From Microvirga pudoricolor (GTDB lineage Bacteria; Pseudomonadota; Alphaproteobacteria; Rhizobiales; Beijerinckiaceae), in contig NZ_JAFEMB010000001.1 in NCBI RefSeq assembly GCF_016892705.1, forward strand, positions 62,001 through 126,000: DNA of 64,000 nucleotides. The letters run 5' to 3'. The notes under the pieces are model-generated. The model was not told the DNA's origin. It did no database searches and worked only from the letters and a program-made list of their open reading frames with translations. Both the position numbers and the translations under genes were made by a program. Below, piece after piece: positions 8,268-16,733 of this stretch. How positions within the stretch are numbered: the stretch's first letter is position 1; every line of letters begins with the position of its first letter.

Positions 8268-10715
8268 ATGATCCACCGGAGCGAGGCGCCCGAGGCCGGC
8301 GGCACTGTTTCTGCGGAAGACGACGAAACCCGTGGCGATTCCGCTCCCTCGGCGCGCCCGTACGACAGCCAGGACGCCGTGGAGGACGTCTCCGGGATCG
8401 CCTCGCGTGGACCCTCCGGCGAAGCCTCGACGGACATCTTGGAGGAGTCCCTGCGCCAAACGACCGAGATGCTGCGTCTGGCCATGGCGGCTGCCAACCT
8501 GGGCACGTGGGAGCGCGACATCCGCACCGGCGAGATGCGGTGCTCGCCCACCTACCTGGCCAATCTCGGCCTGCCGCCGGACACGAAGCTGACCTTCGAC
8601 CGCCTGATCGCGATGCGCCATCCCGACGATGTCGAACGGGTGAACCGCACCGTCGAAGAGGCCATCGCCAAGCGGCACGATTACGACGTCGCCTACCGGG
8701 TGATCCGCCCTGACGGGTCCGTCGCGCGCCTCGTGGCGAAAGGAAGCCCGGTCTTCGAGAACGGGGTCGCGACCCGCATGGTGGGCGTCACCATGGATGT
8801 GACGGCGCGGGAGAGCGCCCAGGAGGTCCTCCAGACGACCCAACGCCAGCAGGAACTGCTGCTGGGCGTCAACGACCAATTCCGCGAAATCGAGGACCCG
8901 TTCGCCATCATGGACGCGGCGACCGTCGCGCTCGGCACGTATCTGAGTGCGGATCGCATCGGCTACGGCGAGGTGGACAAGGAAGCCGGGGAGCTGAGCG
9001 GCCGCGAGTGGCATCGGGGAACCGGGGCCACGACGGGGGTTTCCTTCCCGCTTGAGGCTTTCGGGTCCGCCGTCGTGGGAGAGCTGAGCGCGGGCCGCAA
9101 GGTCATGATCGACAACCCGTCGAAGGATCGCCGCGTGAGCGGCCGGACCCATGCGTTCTACGTGACCATCATGGAATCGTCGGTGATCCTGGTGCCGATC
9201 ATCAAGGCGGAGCGCCTCGACGCGCTGCTCTACGTGATCGAGGCCCATGCCATCGACACGCCCCGCAAGGCCATTCTCGCGGAAGACCTGGCCGAGCGAA
9301 CCTGGAACGCCGTGGAGCGCGCGCAGGCCGAGATCAACCTCCGCGAGAGCGAGGCGCGCCTGCGGGTCATCGCCGAAACCCTTCCGGCCCTCGTCTGGAT
9401 CATCAGCCCCGAGCTGAAGCTGGTCTATGCCAACCTGCGGTGGACTAGCTTCTCGGGCTTGAAGGAGTCCGAGGCGCTGGGCTTCAGCTGGATGGAGATC
9501 ATGCACCCCGACGACGTCGCCCGGGTCGTCGGACAGATGCCGGACTGGAAGCGGGACGAGGCGCCGTTCTCCATCGAGCTGCGCTACCGCGACCGCACGG
9601 GGCTCTACCGCTGGCACATCATCCGGGCGGAGCCGATCCACGATGCGCGGGGGACGTTCCGGGGATGGTCGGGCACCAGCGTCGACATCCACGATCTCAA
9701 GCAGACCGAGGAGGCCCTCCGCCAGAACGCCACGCAGCTGCGCATCGCCCTGCAGGCCGCCCATATGGGCGTGTGGAGCTGGGACACGGCCACGGACGTC
9801 CTCACCTTCTCCGACCGCGCCGCCGCGATCTTCGGCCTCCCGTCGGACAGTCCGATGGCCTGGGCCGACCTCCAGGGATACATCAACCCGAGGGACGTGG
9901 CCCGCGCCGTCGAGACCATGGAGGAATCCTTCCGATCGGGTGGCCAGTACAATGTGGAGTACCGGGTGCGCCGTCCCGACAACACTCCCGATGCCTGGGT
10001 GGCGGTCCAGGGGCAGGTCACCTACGACCCGGACGGGACCGTCAGCGGCATGACCGGCGTCGTGCAGGACATCTCCGAGCGCAAGGCCGCGGAGGAGCGC
10101 CAGCAGCTTCTCATCCGCGAGTTGCATCACCGGGTGAAGAACACCCTGGCGACCGTGCAGGCCATCGTCGGCTCCACCGCCCGCACGGCCTCCAGCATCG
10201 AGGAGTTCTACCAGGGCTTCGTCGGCCGCATCGTCTCGCTTGCCCGGACCCACAACCTTCTGACCGAAGATCTCTGGCAGAAGGCCTCCCTGGCGCAGCT
10301 CGTCGAGACGGAACTCGGCCCCTACGACGACGACAACCGCAACCGGATCGTCATCGAGGGCCCCGAAATCGAGCTGCCGTCCGAAGCCGCCGTTCCGATC
10401 GGAATGGCGATCCACGAGCTGACCACCAACGCCGCCAAGCACGGGGCCCTCTCGACCTTCGGCGGACAGGTCGACGTCCGCTGGCGTCGCGACGACGTCT
10501 CCCAGCCGCCCAAGCTGCATTTCAGTTGGACGGAGCATGGCGGCCCGAAGGTCGCGGCCCCGACCCGGCAAGGATTCGGTTCGCGCCTGCTCCAGCGGGT
10601 TCTGTCCACGCAGCTCCAGGCGGACGTGAACATGGACTTCGACCAGGAGGGCTTACGCTTCACCATGGTCATGCCCGTTCCGGGCGACCCGCCGCTCTTC
10701 AACCCGGATCGCTGA
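8268..10715 (+). CDS. PAS/GAF sensor histidine kinase, HWE family
   Basis: An 815-residue soluble multi-sensor kinase with no membrane segment. Order: a disordered N-terminus (1-55), PAS (about 60-185), GAF (about 195-345), PAS (about 355-480), PAS (about 485-610), then an HWE/HisKA_2 dimerisation region with the H-box ELHHRVKN (phospho-His probably His621). The compact HWE ATPase domain ends the protein, with the N-box HELTTNAAKHGAL and a GFGSRLL G-box. HWE kinases in this class often feed the general stress response or light/redox signalling through single-domain regulators. No response regulator is adjacent. The gene is followed after three bases by the hydrolase, suggesting co-transcription. 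Confidence 0.92.
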   Translation: MIHRSEAPEAGGTVSAEDDETRGDSAPSARPYDSQDAVEDVSGIASRGPSGEASTDILEESLRQTTEMLRLAMAAANLGTWERDIRTGEMRCSPTYLANLGLPPDTKLTFDRLIAMRHPDDVERVNRTVEEAIAKRHDYDVAYRVIRPDGSVARLVAKGSPVFENGVATRMVGVTMDVTARESAQEVLQTTQRQQELLLGVNDQFREIEDPFAIMDAATVALGTYLSADRIGYGEVDKEAGELSGREWHRGTGATTGVSFPLEAFGSAVVGELSAGRKVMIDNPSKDRRVSGRTHAFYVTIMESSVILVPIIKAERLDALLYVIEAHAIDTPRKAILAEDLAERTWNAVERAQAEINLRESEARLRVIAETLPALVWIISPELKLVYANLRWTSFSGLKESEALGFSWMEIMHPDDVARVVGQMPDWKRDEAPFSIELRYRDRTGLYRWHIIRAEPIHDARGTFRGWSGTSVDIHDLKQTEEALRQNATQLRIALQAAHMGVWSWDTATDVLTFSDRAAAIFGLPSDSPMAWADLQGYINPRDVARAVETMEESFRSGGQYNVEYRVRRPDNTPDAWVAVQGQVTYDPDGTVSGMTGVVQDISERKAAEERQQLLIRELHHRVKNTLATVQAIVGSTARTASSIEEFYQGFVGRIVSLARTHNLLTEDLWQKASLAQLVETELGPYDDDNRNRIVIEGPEIELPSEAAVPIGMAIHELTTNAAKHGALSTFGGQVDVRWRRDDVSQPPKLHFSWTEHGGPKVAAPTRQGFGSRLLQRVLSTQLQADVNMDFDQEGLRFTMVMPVPGDPPLFNPDR

Positions 10716-10718
10716 CCC

Positions 10719-11273
10719 ATGCTCCTGGACGCAGCCCGGTCCCAGCTCCTCGTCGTGGACCTGCAGGAGCGGCTCCTGCCCGCCATCGCGGAGAGCGACC
10801 GGGTTCTGCGGAACGTCGACCTCCTGCTGAAGGGTGCCGCGCGCCTGGCCCTGCCGGTCACCGTCACCGAGCAATACCCCAAAGGCCTCGGGACAAGCGT
10901 CGCGTCTGTCATGGAGGCCGTGCCGTCGGAGGCCGCGATCCTGCCCAAGCTTGCCTTTTCGGCCGAAAAGGACCCCGCCATCCGGGAGCGGGTGATCGGC
11001 CTCTCGAGGGAGGGGCGAGACCAGCTCGTGGTCTGCGGGACCGAAGCGCATGTTTGCGTGCTGCAGAGCGCCCTGGGGTTTCATGAGGCCGGATTGGGGG
11101 TGTTCGTGGTGGGCGATGCCGTCTCCAGCCGCTCGCCGCACAGCGTCAGCGCGGCCTGCGCGCGCCTGCTTCACGCCGGCTGCCACTGGGTCACGGCCGA
11201 GATGGCGCTCTTCGAATGGATGGAGCGGGCCGCGACGGAGGATTTCCGAGCCCTGGCGCCCCTGCTGAAATAG
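10719..11273 (+). CDS. Isochorismatase-family cysteine hydrolase
   Basis: A 184-residue cytoplasmic alpha/beta protein of the isochorismatase-like/YcaC group. Visible are the nucleotide-fold start LLVVDLQERL with the catalytic Asp, a Lys in ILPKLAFSA, and the nucleophilic Cys in VVCGTEAHVCVLQSA preceded by a Gly-Thr-Glu-Ala-His turn. These three give the Asp-Lys-Cys triad. The substrate cannot be read from the sequence; nicotinamidase or a small amide hydrolase is possible. Its start lies three bases after the HWE kinase stop, so the two are probably translationally linked. It is convergent with the acidic membrane protein. Confidence 0.88.
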   Translation: MLLDAARSQLLVVDLQERLLPAIAESDRVLRNVDLLLKGAARLALPVTVTEQYPKGLGTSVASVMEAVPSEAAILPKLAFSAEKDPAIRERVIGLSREGRDQLVVCGTEAHVCVLQSALGFHEAGLGVFVVGDAVSSRSPHSVSAACARLLHAGCHWVTAEMALFEWMERAATEDFRALAPLLK

Positions 11274-11278
11274 GCCGA

Positions 11279-12274
11279 TCAGGCTGGTCGATGGCCGCCC
11301 TCGCCGCCTTCGCCGCCCGATGCGATGAACTCCTTGAGTTCGTCGAGGGATGCGAAGCGGAAATTGCCCTGCGGGGTCTCGGCCTCGATGGAGCCGTCCG
11401 AGAACATGACGTACCGGTTGTCGCCCGAGTTGTAGGTGCCGATCACCGCCGCTTGGGATAGGTCGGCCTCGACGGCCGGCTCGAGCAACGGCTCGCGATC
11501 CTCATCGGGCTCAGGCGGTTTCGGGTCCGGGAGCCGGTCCTGCGCGGGCTGCTCGAAGCCGTCGAGAGGACGGTCGAGTTCCGAAAGGTCGATGACCGGG
11601 AACGGCTCGGAATCCTTGGCAGCCTCGTCCGGCGTCGGGGACGGGAACTCGTCGGCCTCGGGCTCCTTGATGGCGGGCTCCTCCGGGAGGATCTCCGGCG
11701 CCGCCTCCCGCTCCTGCCGGAAGGGAAATGGCTCCCCGAACGCCTCCACGCGGTCGTTTGCGGCCTCGACGGTGTCGCGGTTGCGCTCGAGAAGGAAGTC
11801 CGGGAGCTTCAGTTTGGAGATGTCGACATGGTCGTCCGCGTGAGCCGGACGGGCGACGACCTCGTCCTGCTCGATCCGCGCGTCCTCGCGCACGGGTTCG
11901 CGGTCCGGCGTCTCGAAGGGCGGCACGACGAAGGGCAGGTCCGGCTGAAATCCGCCGGCCCGATCCTCGGCATCCGGCTCACGCTCGCCCCAGGTGGTGG
12001 TCGGGTCGTCCGCCAGGCGGCGGGTCGCGATGGAGGCGGAGGGCTCGCCGAAAGGGATGCGGGCGCTGATCTCGACAAGCTGGGCCTGGACGGCGGCGAT
12101 GCGGGAGACGGCGGCCGTGATCCCGAGCAGCAAGGCCCCCGCCGAGGCCCCGACGATGCCCGCGATCACCATGGTCCAGCCCCGCTCGACCAGGACGATC
12201 TCCCAACCGAAGAGGGCCGAGAGCAGACCACCGACAATCATCGCCAGAGCCAGTGCGAAGAGCCCGATGATCAT
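11279..12274 (-). CDS. Membrane-anchored acidic protein with conserved-looking C-terminal motif
   Basis: 331 residues, no recognised family. Two membrane helices (about 3-22 and 28-55) are followed by a short coiled segment. A long, very acidic Pro/Glu/Asp-rich linker, probably disordered, spans about 75-270. A compact C-terminal block at about 278-317 reads IGTYNSGDNRYVMFSDGSI, then AETPQGNFRFASLDELKEFI. The Asp-Gly-Ser-Ile turn and the Ser-Leu-Asp-Glu-Leu helix look like a small conserved module I have seen in other alphaproteobacterial proteins (memory, not searched). ATG 12274 has GGAG six bases upstream; a start at 12292 is less likely. A DnaA-box-like site lies about 50 bases upstream. 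Function unknown; the design suggests an inner-membrane tether. Confidence 0.75.
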   Translation of the reverse strand: MIIGLFALALAMIVGGLLSALFGWEIVLVERGWTMVIAGIVGASAGALLLGITAAVSRIAAVQAQLVEISARIPFGEPSASIATRRLADDPTTTWGEREPDAEDRAGGFQPDLPFVVPPFETPDREPVREDARIEQDEVVARPAHADDHVDISKLKLPDFLLERNRDTVEAANDRVEAFGEPFPFRQEREAAPEILPEEPAIKEPEADEFPSPTPDEAAKDSEPFPVIDLSELDRPLDGFEQPAQDRLPDPKPPEPDEDREPLLEPAVEADLSQAAVIGTYNSGDNRYVMFSDGSIEAETPQGNFRFASLDELKEFIASGGEGGEGGHRPA

Positions 12275-12322
12275 GTCTTCTCCGTAACGCAACTGCAGTT
12301 TCGGCGGAACGCATCAGTCCGC

Positions 12323-12331
12323 TGTGGATAA
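12323..12331 (-). promoter_or_regulatory. DnaA-box-like 9-mer upstream of the acidic membrane protein
   Basis: Exact TTATCCACA on the minus strand, 49 bases before the chosen start of the leftward gene and inside the gap shared with sodB. It is the second copy in the window (the other is at 4964). Confidence 0.35.
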
Positions 12332-12408
12332 GGTCATATATGGCAAACGCCATCTCAAGGGAAGCTTAAGCACGAAAAAGTCGAAAGCTTGGCCGTTGCC
12401 CTGGGGGC

Positions 12409-12433
12409 CTGCCCGCTTTAACTAAGCGGGCAG
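12409..12433 (+). promoter_or_regulatory. Hairpin in the sodB leader
   Basis: CTGCCCGCTT and AAGCGGGCAG form a perfect 10-bp stem with a five-base loop. It ends about 14 bases before the AAGGAG of sodB. No T run follows, so it is more likely a leader or mRNA-stability element than a terminator. Confidence 0.45.
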
Positions 12434-12459
12434 ACCCGATCCAACCCAAGGAGACGTCC

Positions 12460-13059
12460 ATGTCCTTCACGCTGCCGGAACTGCCCTACGCGTACGATGC
12501 GCTGCAGCCCTACATGTCGCGGGAGACGCTCGAATTTCACCACGACAAGCACCACGCGGCGTACGTGAACACGGGCAACAACCTGCTCAAGGGCACCGAG
12601 TTCGAAGGCAAGAGCGTCGAGGAGGTCGTGAAGGGCTCCTACGGCAAGAACCAGGCGCTCTTCAACAATGCCGGCCAGCATTACAACCACATCCACTTCT
12701 GGAAGTGGATGAAGCCCAATGGCGGCGGCGCGATTCCGGGCAAGCTCGAGCAGCAGATCGCCTCGGACCTCGGCGGCGTCGACAAGTTCAAGGAAGACTT
12801 CATCCAGGCGGGCGTCGGCCAGTTCGGCTCCGGCTGGGCGTGGCTGGCCGTCAAGGACGGCAAGCTCGCCATCATGAAGACCCCCAACGGCGAGAACCCC
12901 CTGGTCCACGGCGCCCAGCCGATCCTCGGCGTCGACGTGTGGGAACATTCCTACTACATCGATTACCGCAACCGTCGCCCCGATTATCTCAAGGCTTTCC
13001 TCGAAAACCTCGTGAACTGGGAGCACGTGGAGGAGATGTACGAGGCGGCCGGCAAGTAA
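12460..13059 (+). CDS. sodB: Superoxide dismutase, Fe/Mn family (probably Fe)
   Basis: A 199-residue cytoplasmic enzyme that dismutates superoxide to peroxide and oxygen. Metal ligands are visible: a His in LEFHHDKHHAAYV, a His in NNAGQHYNHIHFW, and Asp and His in LGVDVWEHSYYIDY. The GAGQFGSGW-type motif (here VGQFGSGWAWL) and Ala/Gln placement resemble iron-type enzymes; metal choice cannot be settled by eye. It has a strong AAGGAG ribosome site, a leader hairpin and a good terminator, consistent with a well-expressed single-gene unit. Confidence 0.95.
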   Translation: MSFTLPELPYAYDALQPYMSRETLEFHHDKHHAAYVNTGNNLLKGTEFEGKSVEEVVKGSYGKNQALFNNAGQHYNHIHFWKWMKPNGGGAIPGKLEQQIASDLGGVDKFKEDFIQAGVGQFGSGWAWLAVKDGKLAIMKTPNGENPLVHGAQPILGVDVWEHSYYIDYRNRRPDYLKAFLENLVNWEHVEEMYEAAGK

Positions 13060-13083
13060 AGGCGGCCCAGCGCAACACCTTGG

Positions 13084-13110
13084 CGGGGTCCTTCGGGACC
13101 CCGTTTCGTT
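13084..13110 (+). terminator. Intrinsic terminator of sodB
   Basis: CGGGGTCC, a TTCG tetraloop and GGACCCCG form an 8-bp stem followed by TTTCGTT. It begins 25 bases after the sodB stop and may serve in both directions, since the deacetylase gene ends at 13118 on the other strand. Confidence 0.85.
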
Positions 13111-13117
13111 TCCGGCA

Positions 13118-13969
13118 TCATCGGGCGGTTGGCCGGGGCACGAGGGCGAATCCCTTCCCAGACAGGAACTTCTCGAACCCGAACGAGGCCAGGAAGGCCC
13201 GCTCGGCGGCCCGGCTCTCCACCACGGGGTCGAGGGCGCGCAACTCGTCGTCCACGTAGCCCGGATGGCACATGATCAGGGGTTTTGGCCCCACCCGCTC
13301 GAAGGCGGCGCGGATCACGAGCCCTGCATCGGTCTCGTCCTCCAGGGGACTGAAGCCCGAGAAACCCCGGTTGGTCTCGAAACCCGCCACTTCGGCCTCC
13401 CGGCGGAACCCGGAGGCCAGCGCCTGGACCGTGAGGGCCTTTCCGGCGCTCACCGCGCGCTTGAGAATGGACGTTACGGCATCGGTTGGATCGCGCAGCC
13501 AGACGCGCCCCGGATAGCCTCTCGACACCAGCACCTCGAGCAAGGCCTGCCGGATGCCCGGCAGCACGTGGACGTGCTGGTGGCCGTCCACGAAATCCGG
13601 AGCCGCACCGTGAACCTGCTCGAAGGCATCGACCTGCCGGCCGATCTCCTCTTTGAGCTCTGACACCGGAAGACTGCGCAGAAAGGTCCCGCGCAGCAGG
13701 CGGCCGAGGGGCAGGAGCGCCCCGCCCGGCGCGACGCCCGGCATGGGCGCAAGAGGTTCTCCTACGGTCAAGTTGAGGTGGAGTCCGATGCCGATCCGGC
13801 CTTTGAGCCCTTGCAGGCTCGCGGCATTGCGCCGCCAGCCCGGCATGTTGGTCATGGCCCCCGTGGCCGAGACCCGTCCCCCCTCGGCCAGTTCGACGAT
13901 GGCGCGGCTGATCCCGTCGGTCAGGCCGAAATCATCGGCGCAGAGGACCACGGGCCGCGGCAAATTCAT
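13118..13969 (-). CDS. ChbG/HpnK (YdjC)-family carbohydrate deacetylase
   Basis: A 283-residue metal-dependent deacetylase of the YdjC/ChbG/HpnK family. The metal-binding DDFG appears at the start (VVLCADDFGLTDGIS), with GLHLNLT and DGHQHVHVLPG further on and a C-terminal MCHPGYVDDEL. Family members remove acetyl groups from amino sugars; HpnK acts in hopanoid side-chain assembly. ATG 13969 has GGAG six bases upstream; a longer frame to 14095 overlaps the divergent promoter region and is disfavoured. It is divergent from a polyprenyl-phosphate-type glycosyltransferase, so the pair probably modifies an envelope glycolipid such as a hopanoid or lipid-linked sugar. Confidence 0.85.
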   Translation of the reverse strand: MNLPRPVVLCADDFGLTDGISRAIVELAEGGRVSATGAMTNMPGWRRNAASLQGLKGRIGIGLHLNLTVGEPLAPMPGVAPGGALLPLGRLLRGTFLRSLPVSELKEEIGRQVDAFEQVHGAAPDFVDGHQHVHVLPGIRQALLEVLVSRGYPGRVWLRDPTDAVTSILKRAVSAGKALTVQALASGFRREAEVAGFETNRGFSGFSPLEDETDAGLVIRAAFERVGPKPLIMCHPGYVDDELRALDPVVESRAAERAFLASFGFEKFLSGKGFALVPRPTAR

Positions 13970-14057
13970 CGTATTCTCCAAAATCGGGCGCCCCACCACT
14001 CTAATGCTCTTGAGCGGGCGCGCAATCTCGGCTCTCAATGCCCCGTTTCGAGAGAGG

Positions 14058-15056
14058 ATGCCTTGCGTGGCGTTGCCGAAGATCAGTGTCGTCATCCCGG
14101 TTCACAATGAAAGCGCCAATATCGCGCCGCTTTGCGACGCCCTCGTGCCCGTGCTGAACCGGATCTCTTCCCTTTGGGAAATCGTCTTCGTGGACGACGG
14201 CAGCCGAGACGACACCTTGGAGCGGATCAAGGCGCGCAACCGGGAGGAGCCGCGGATCAGCGCGGTCTCCTTCAGCCGCAATTTCGGCAAGGAGATCGCC
14301 ATCGCGGCGGGTCTCGACCATGCCCGAGGCGAGGCCGTCGTGATCATGGACGCCGACCTCCAGCACCCGCCGGAGATGATCGAGACCTTCGTGCAGCGCT
14401 GGCAGGAGGGCTACCTCATGGTCTATGGCCAGCGAACCGATCGCTCCGACGAGACCCGCATCAAGCGCAACTTCGCCCACCTGTTCTACCGCCTGTTTTC
14501 CACCTTCGGCGAGGTGCCCCTGCCCGAGGGCGCGGGCGATTTCCGGCTCATCGACCGCAAAGGCGTCGAGGTGCTGCGGATGCTGGGCGAGAAGGCCCGC
14601 TTCTCGAAGGGGCTCTATGCCTGGATCGGCTTCAGGAGCACCGGCGTGCCCTTCGTGGTCGGGGACCGGAAGTTCGGGAACTCCAAATGGAATTTCCGCC
14701 AGCTGTTCCGTTTCGCCTTTGACGGCATCGCGTCCTTCTCAAGCATTCCGTTGCGGGTCTGGACCTATGTGGGAACGCTGATCTCGATCCTGTCCATCGC
14801 GACCGCGCTCTACTTCGCGATCCGCACCCTGCTCTTCGGCACGGACCTGCCGGGCTTCCCGAGCCTTATCGTGTCGGTGATGTTCTTCTCAGGCATCCAG
14901 CTCATGTCGCTGGGCGTGATCGGCGAGTATATCGGCCGCATCTTCGCCGAGGTGAAGCGCCGCCCGCTCTACGTGGTGGCCGAGCGCATCGGTGGGGCGG
15001 CCGAGATCAGCTCGAGCCTCGTCAACGAAGACTATCAACGCTTCCGCCGGGTCTGA
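14058..15056 (+). CDS. GT2 glycosyltransferase with C-terminal membrane helices (ArnC/DPM-like)
   Basis: A 332-residue family-2 glycosyltransferase that likely transfers a sugar from a nucleotide donor to polyprenyl phosphate at the inner membrane. Motifs: VVIPVHNES at the N-terminus, FVDDGSRDDT, the metal-binding DADLQHPPE and the acceptor-side KWNFRQLFRFAFDG. Two C-terminal membrane helices lie at about 235-260 and 270-295, followed by GEYIGRIFAEVKRRPLYVV, which is typical of ArnC/GtrB-type enzymes. A GTG at 14067 with AGAGAGG nine bases upstream may be the true start. murJ follows after seven bases. Confidence 0.88.
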   Translation: MPCVALPKISVVIPVHNESANIAPLCDALVPVLNRISSLWEIVFVDDGSRDDTLERIKARNREEPRISAVSFSRNFGKEIAIAAGLDHARGEAVVIMDADLQHPPEMIETFVQRWQEGYLMVYGQRTDRSDETRIKRNFAHLFYRLFSTFGEVPLPEGAGDFRLIDRKGVEVLRMLGEKARFSKGLYAWIGFRSTGVPFVVGDRKFGNSKWNFRQLFRFAFDGIASFSSIPLRVWTYVGTLISILSIATALYFAIRTLLFGTDLPGFPSLIVSVMFFSGIQLMSLGVIGEYIGRIFAEVKRRPLYVVAERIGGAAEISSSLVNEDYQRFRRV

Positions 15057-15063
15057 CCGTTCC

Positions 15064-16590
15064 ATGTTCCGCAAGATCATATCCGTGGGCGGGTGGACGC
15101 TCCTGTCCCGCCTCACGGGGTTCATCCGCGACGTGGTGATCGCCGCCGTGATGGGCGTCGGACCCATCGCCGACGCCTTCTTCGTCGCGTTTCGCATCCC
15201 GAACCATTTCCGCGCGATATTCGGCGAGGGCGCGTTCAACAACGCCTTCCTGCCCACCTACGCCAAGAGCCTGGAAACCCAAGGCGACCGTGCGGCCTCG
15301 TCCTTCGCGGCCCGCATCACCACGCTGATGCTGATCGTGCAGATCGCGCTCCTGGTCGCGGCCTACCTCGCCATGCCGGCCGTCGTCCGGCTTCTGGCGC
15401 CAGGCTTCTCGGAGGATCCCGCGAAGTTCGCGCTCGCCGTCACCCTCACGCGGATCACCTTCCCGTACCTGCTCTGCGTGACGCTGGTCACGATCTATTC
15501 GGGCGTGCTGAACGCCCATGACCGTTTCACGGCCGCCGCCGCCGCCCCGATTCTGCTGAATGTGTCGATGATCGCGGCGCTCGCGGTCGCGTTCCTGTTT
15601 CCCAATGCGGGCTATGCGGCGGCCTGGGGCGTCACGATTGCGGGCATCCTCGAACTCGGCCTCGTCTGGCTCTCGGCCCGGCGCGCCGGGATCGACCCAG
15701 GCTTGGAGCGGCCCCGGCTCGATGCCGTGATGAAGCGCTTCTTCAGGACCCTCGGGCCCGCCGTCGTCGGCTCGGCGGGCGTGCAGCTCGCCATGTTCGC
15801 CGATACGATCATCGCGTCGTTCCTGCCCACTGGCGCGGTGTCGTCGCTCTATTATGCGGACCGCATTTATCAGCTGCCGCTCGGCGTCATCGGCATCGCA
15901 GCCGGCACGGTGCTTCTTCCCGAAATGAGCCGCCGGATCGCGGCGGGCGACGCTCAGGCCGCCTACGCGGCGCAGAACCGGACGGTGAGCTTCACCCTCG
16001 TGATCGCGGCACCCTTCGTGGTCGCCTTCATGGCCATGCCGGACCTCATCATGTCGGCCCTGTTCCAGCGCGGCGCCTTCGACGTGGCGGCGGCGCAGCG
16101 CGCGGGCGCGGTGCTGTCGGCCTACGCGGTCGGGTTGCCTGCCGCCGTGCTGATCCGCTCGGCGGTGGCGAGCTTCTATGCCCGTTCGGACACGCTCACG
16201 CCCCTCATCGCCTCGCTCACGGCCGTGGCGGCCAACATCGTGCTGAAGATCGCCCTCATGGGCACCTACGGGGTGGTGGGCCTTGCGCTCGGCACCTCCA
16301 TCGGGGCGTGGGTCAACCTGCTGCTGCTCTTTGCCCTCGCCTATAGACGCGGCTGGGCGGAGCCGAACCGGGTCTTGGGCAAGACCGTGCTGTCCGTTGC
16401 CGTGGCGAGCCTATTGCTCGCCGGATTCGCGGTTCTGGCCTACGACCCATTCGAACGCTGGACGTCGGCCCTACCGGCTTGGCGCAGCGAGTCGCTCCTC
16501 GCGGCGCTCGGGGCTTGCGGGGCGGTGCTCTACGGTGCGGTGTTGCTGGCGGGGTTGAAGCTGTCCGGGATCAGGCTGGCGCGGCGGTGA
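15064..16590 (+). CDS. murJ: Lipid II flippase MurJ (MviN)
   Basis: A 508-residue polytopic inner-membrane protein with about 14 helices. The N-terminal signature GGWTLLSRLTGFIRDVVIA and the FRIPNHFRAIFGEGAFNNAFLP block are diagnostic of MurJ/MviN, which moves lipid II to the periplasmic face for peptidoglycan assembly. Length is normal. It follows the glycosyltransferase by seven bases and is probably co-transcribed. The stop codon abuts a palindromic repeat that fills the gap to the convergent ABC permease. Confidence 0.95.
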   Translation: MFRKIISVGGWTLLSRLTGFIRDVVIAAVMGVGPIADAFFVAFRIPNHFRAIFGEGAFNNAFLPTYAKSLETQGDRAASSFAARITTLMLIVQIALLVAAYLAMPAVVRLLAPGFSEDPAKFALAVTLTRITFPYLLCVTLVTIYSGVLNAHDRFTAAAAAPILLNVSMIAALAVAFLFPNAGYAAAWGVTIAGILELGLVWLSARRAGIDPGLERPRLDAVMKRFFRTLGPAVVGSAGVQLAMFADTIIASFLPTGAVSSLYYADRIYQLPLGVIGIAAGTVLLPEMSRRIAAGDAQAAYAAQNRTVSFTLVIAAPFVVAFMAMPDLIMSALFQRGAFDVAAAQRAGAVLSAYAVGLPAAVLIRSAVASFYARSDTLTPLIASLTAVAANIVLKIALMGTYGVVGLALGTSIGAWVNLLLLFALAYRRGWAEPNRVLGKTVLSVAVASLLLAGFAVLAYDPFERWTSALPAWRSESLLAALGACGAVLYGAVLLAGLKLSGIRLARR

Positions 16591-16733
16591 ACGCCCATCC
16601 TCCCCTTGAGGGGGAGGATCGACCGAAGGTCGAGGTGGGGTGGAATCACCACAGTTTGAGAGGTCGCGCTTCCCACCCCATCCCGCCGCTTCCGCGGCGA
16701 CCTTCCCCCTCGAGGGGAAGGTGGGCGCTCACC
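16588..16733. repeat. Large imperfect palindromic extragenic repeat (class B)
   Basis: Two inverted halves of about 60 bases. The left half contains CGCCCATCCTCCCCTTGAGG and GGGGAGGATC, then a GTCGAGGTGGGGTGG run. The right half is close to its reverse complement, with ACCTTCCCCCTCGAGGGGAA. The element fills the gap exactly between the murJ stop and the stop of the convergent ABC permease. A half-type copy is at 27049-27117. It is a probable REP/RPE-like element that can fold into a long cruciform or act as a bidirectional terminator. Confidence 0.75.

Noticed and set aside
8232-10571. 779-codon open frame antisense to the HWE kinase
   Set aside because: Leu/Gly/Arg/Asp-rich shadow product; the sense protein has complete kinase motifs.
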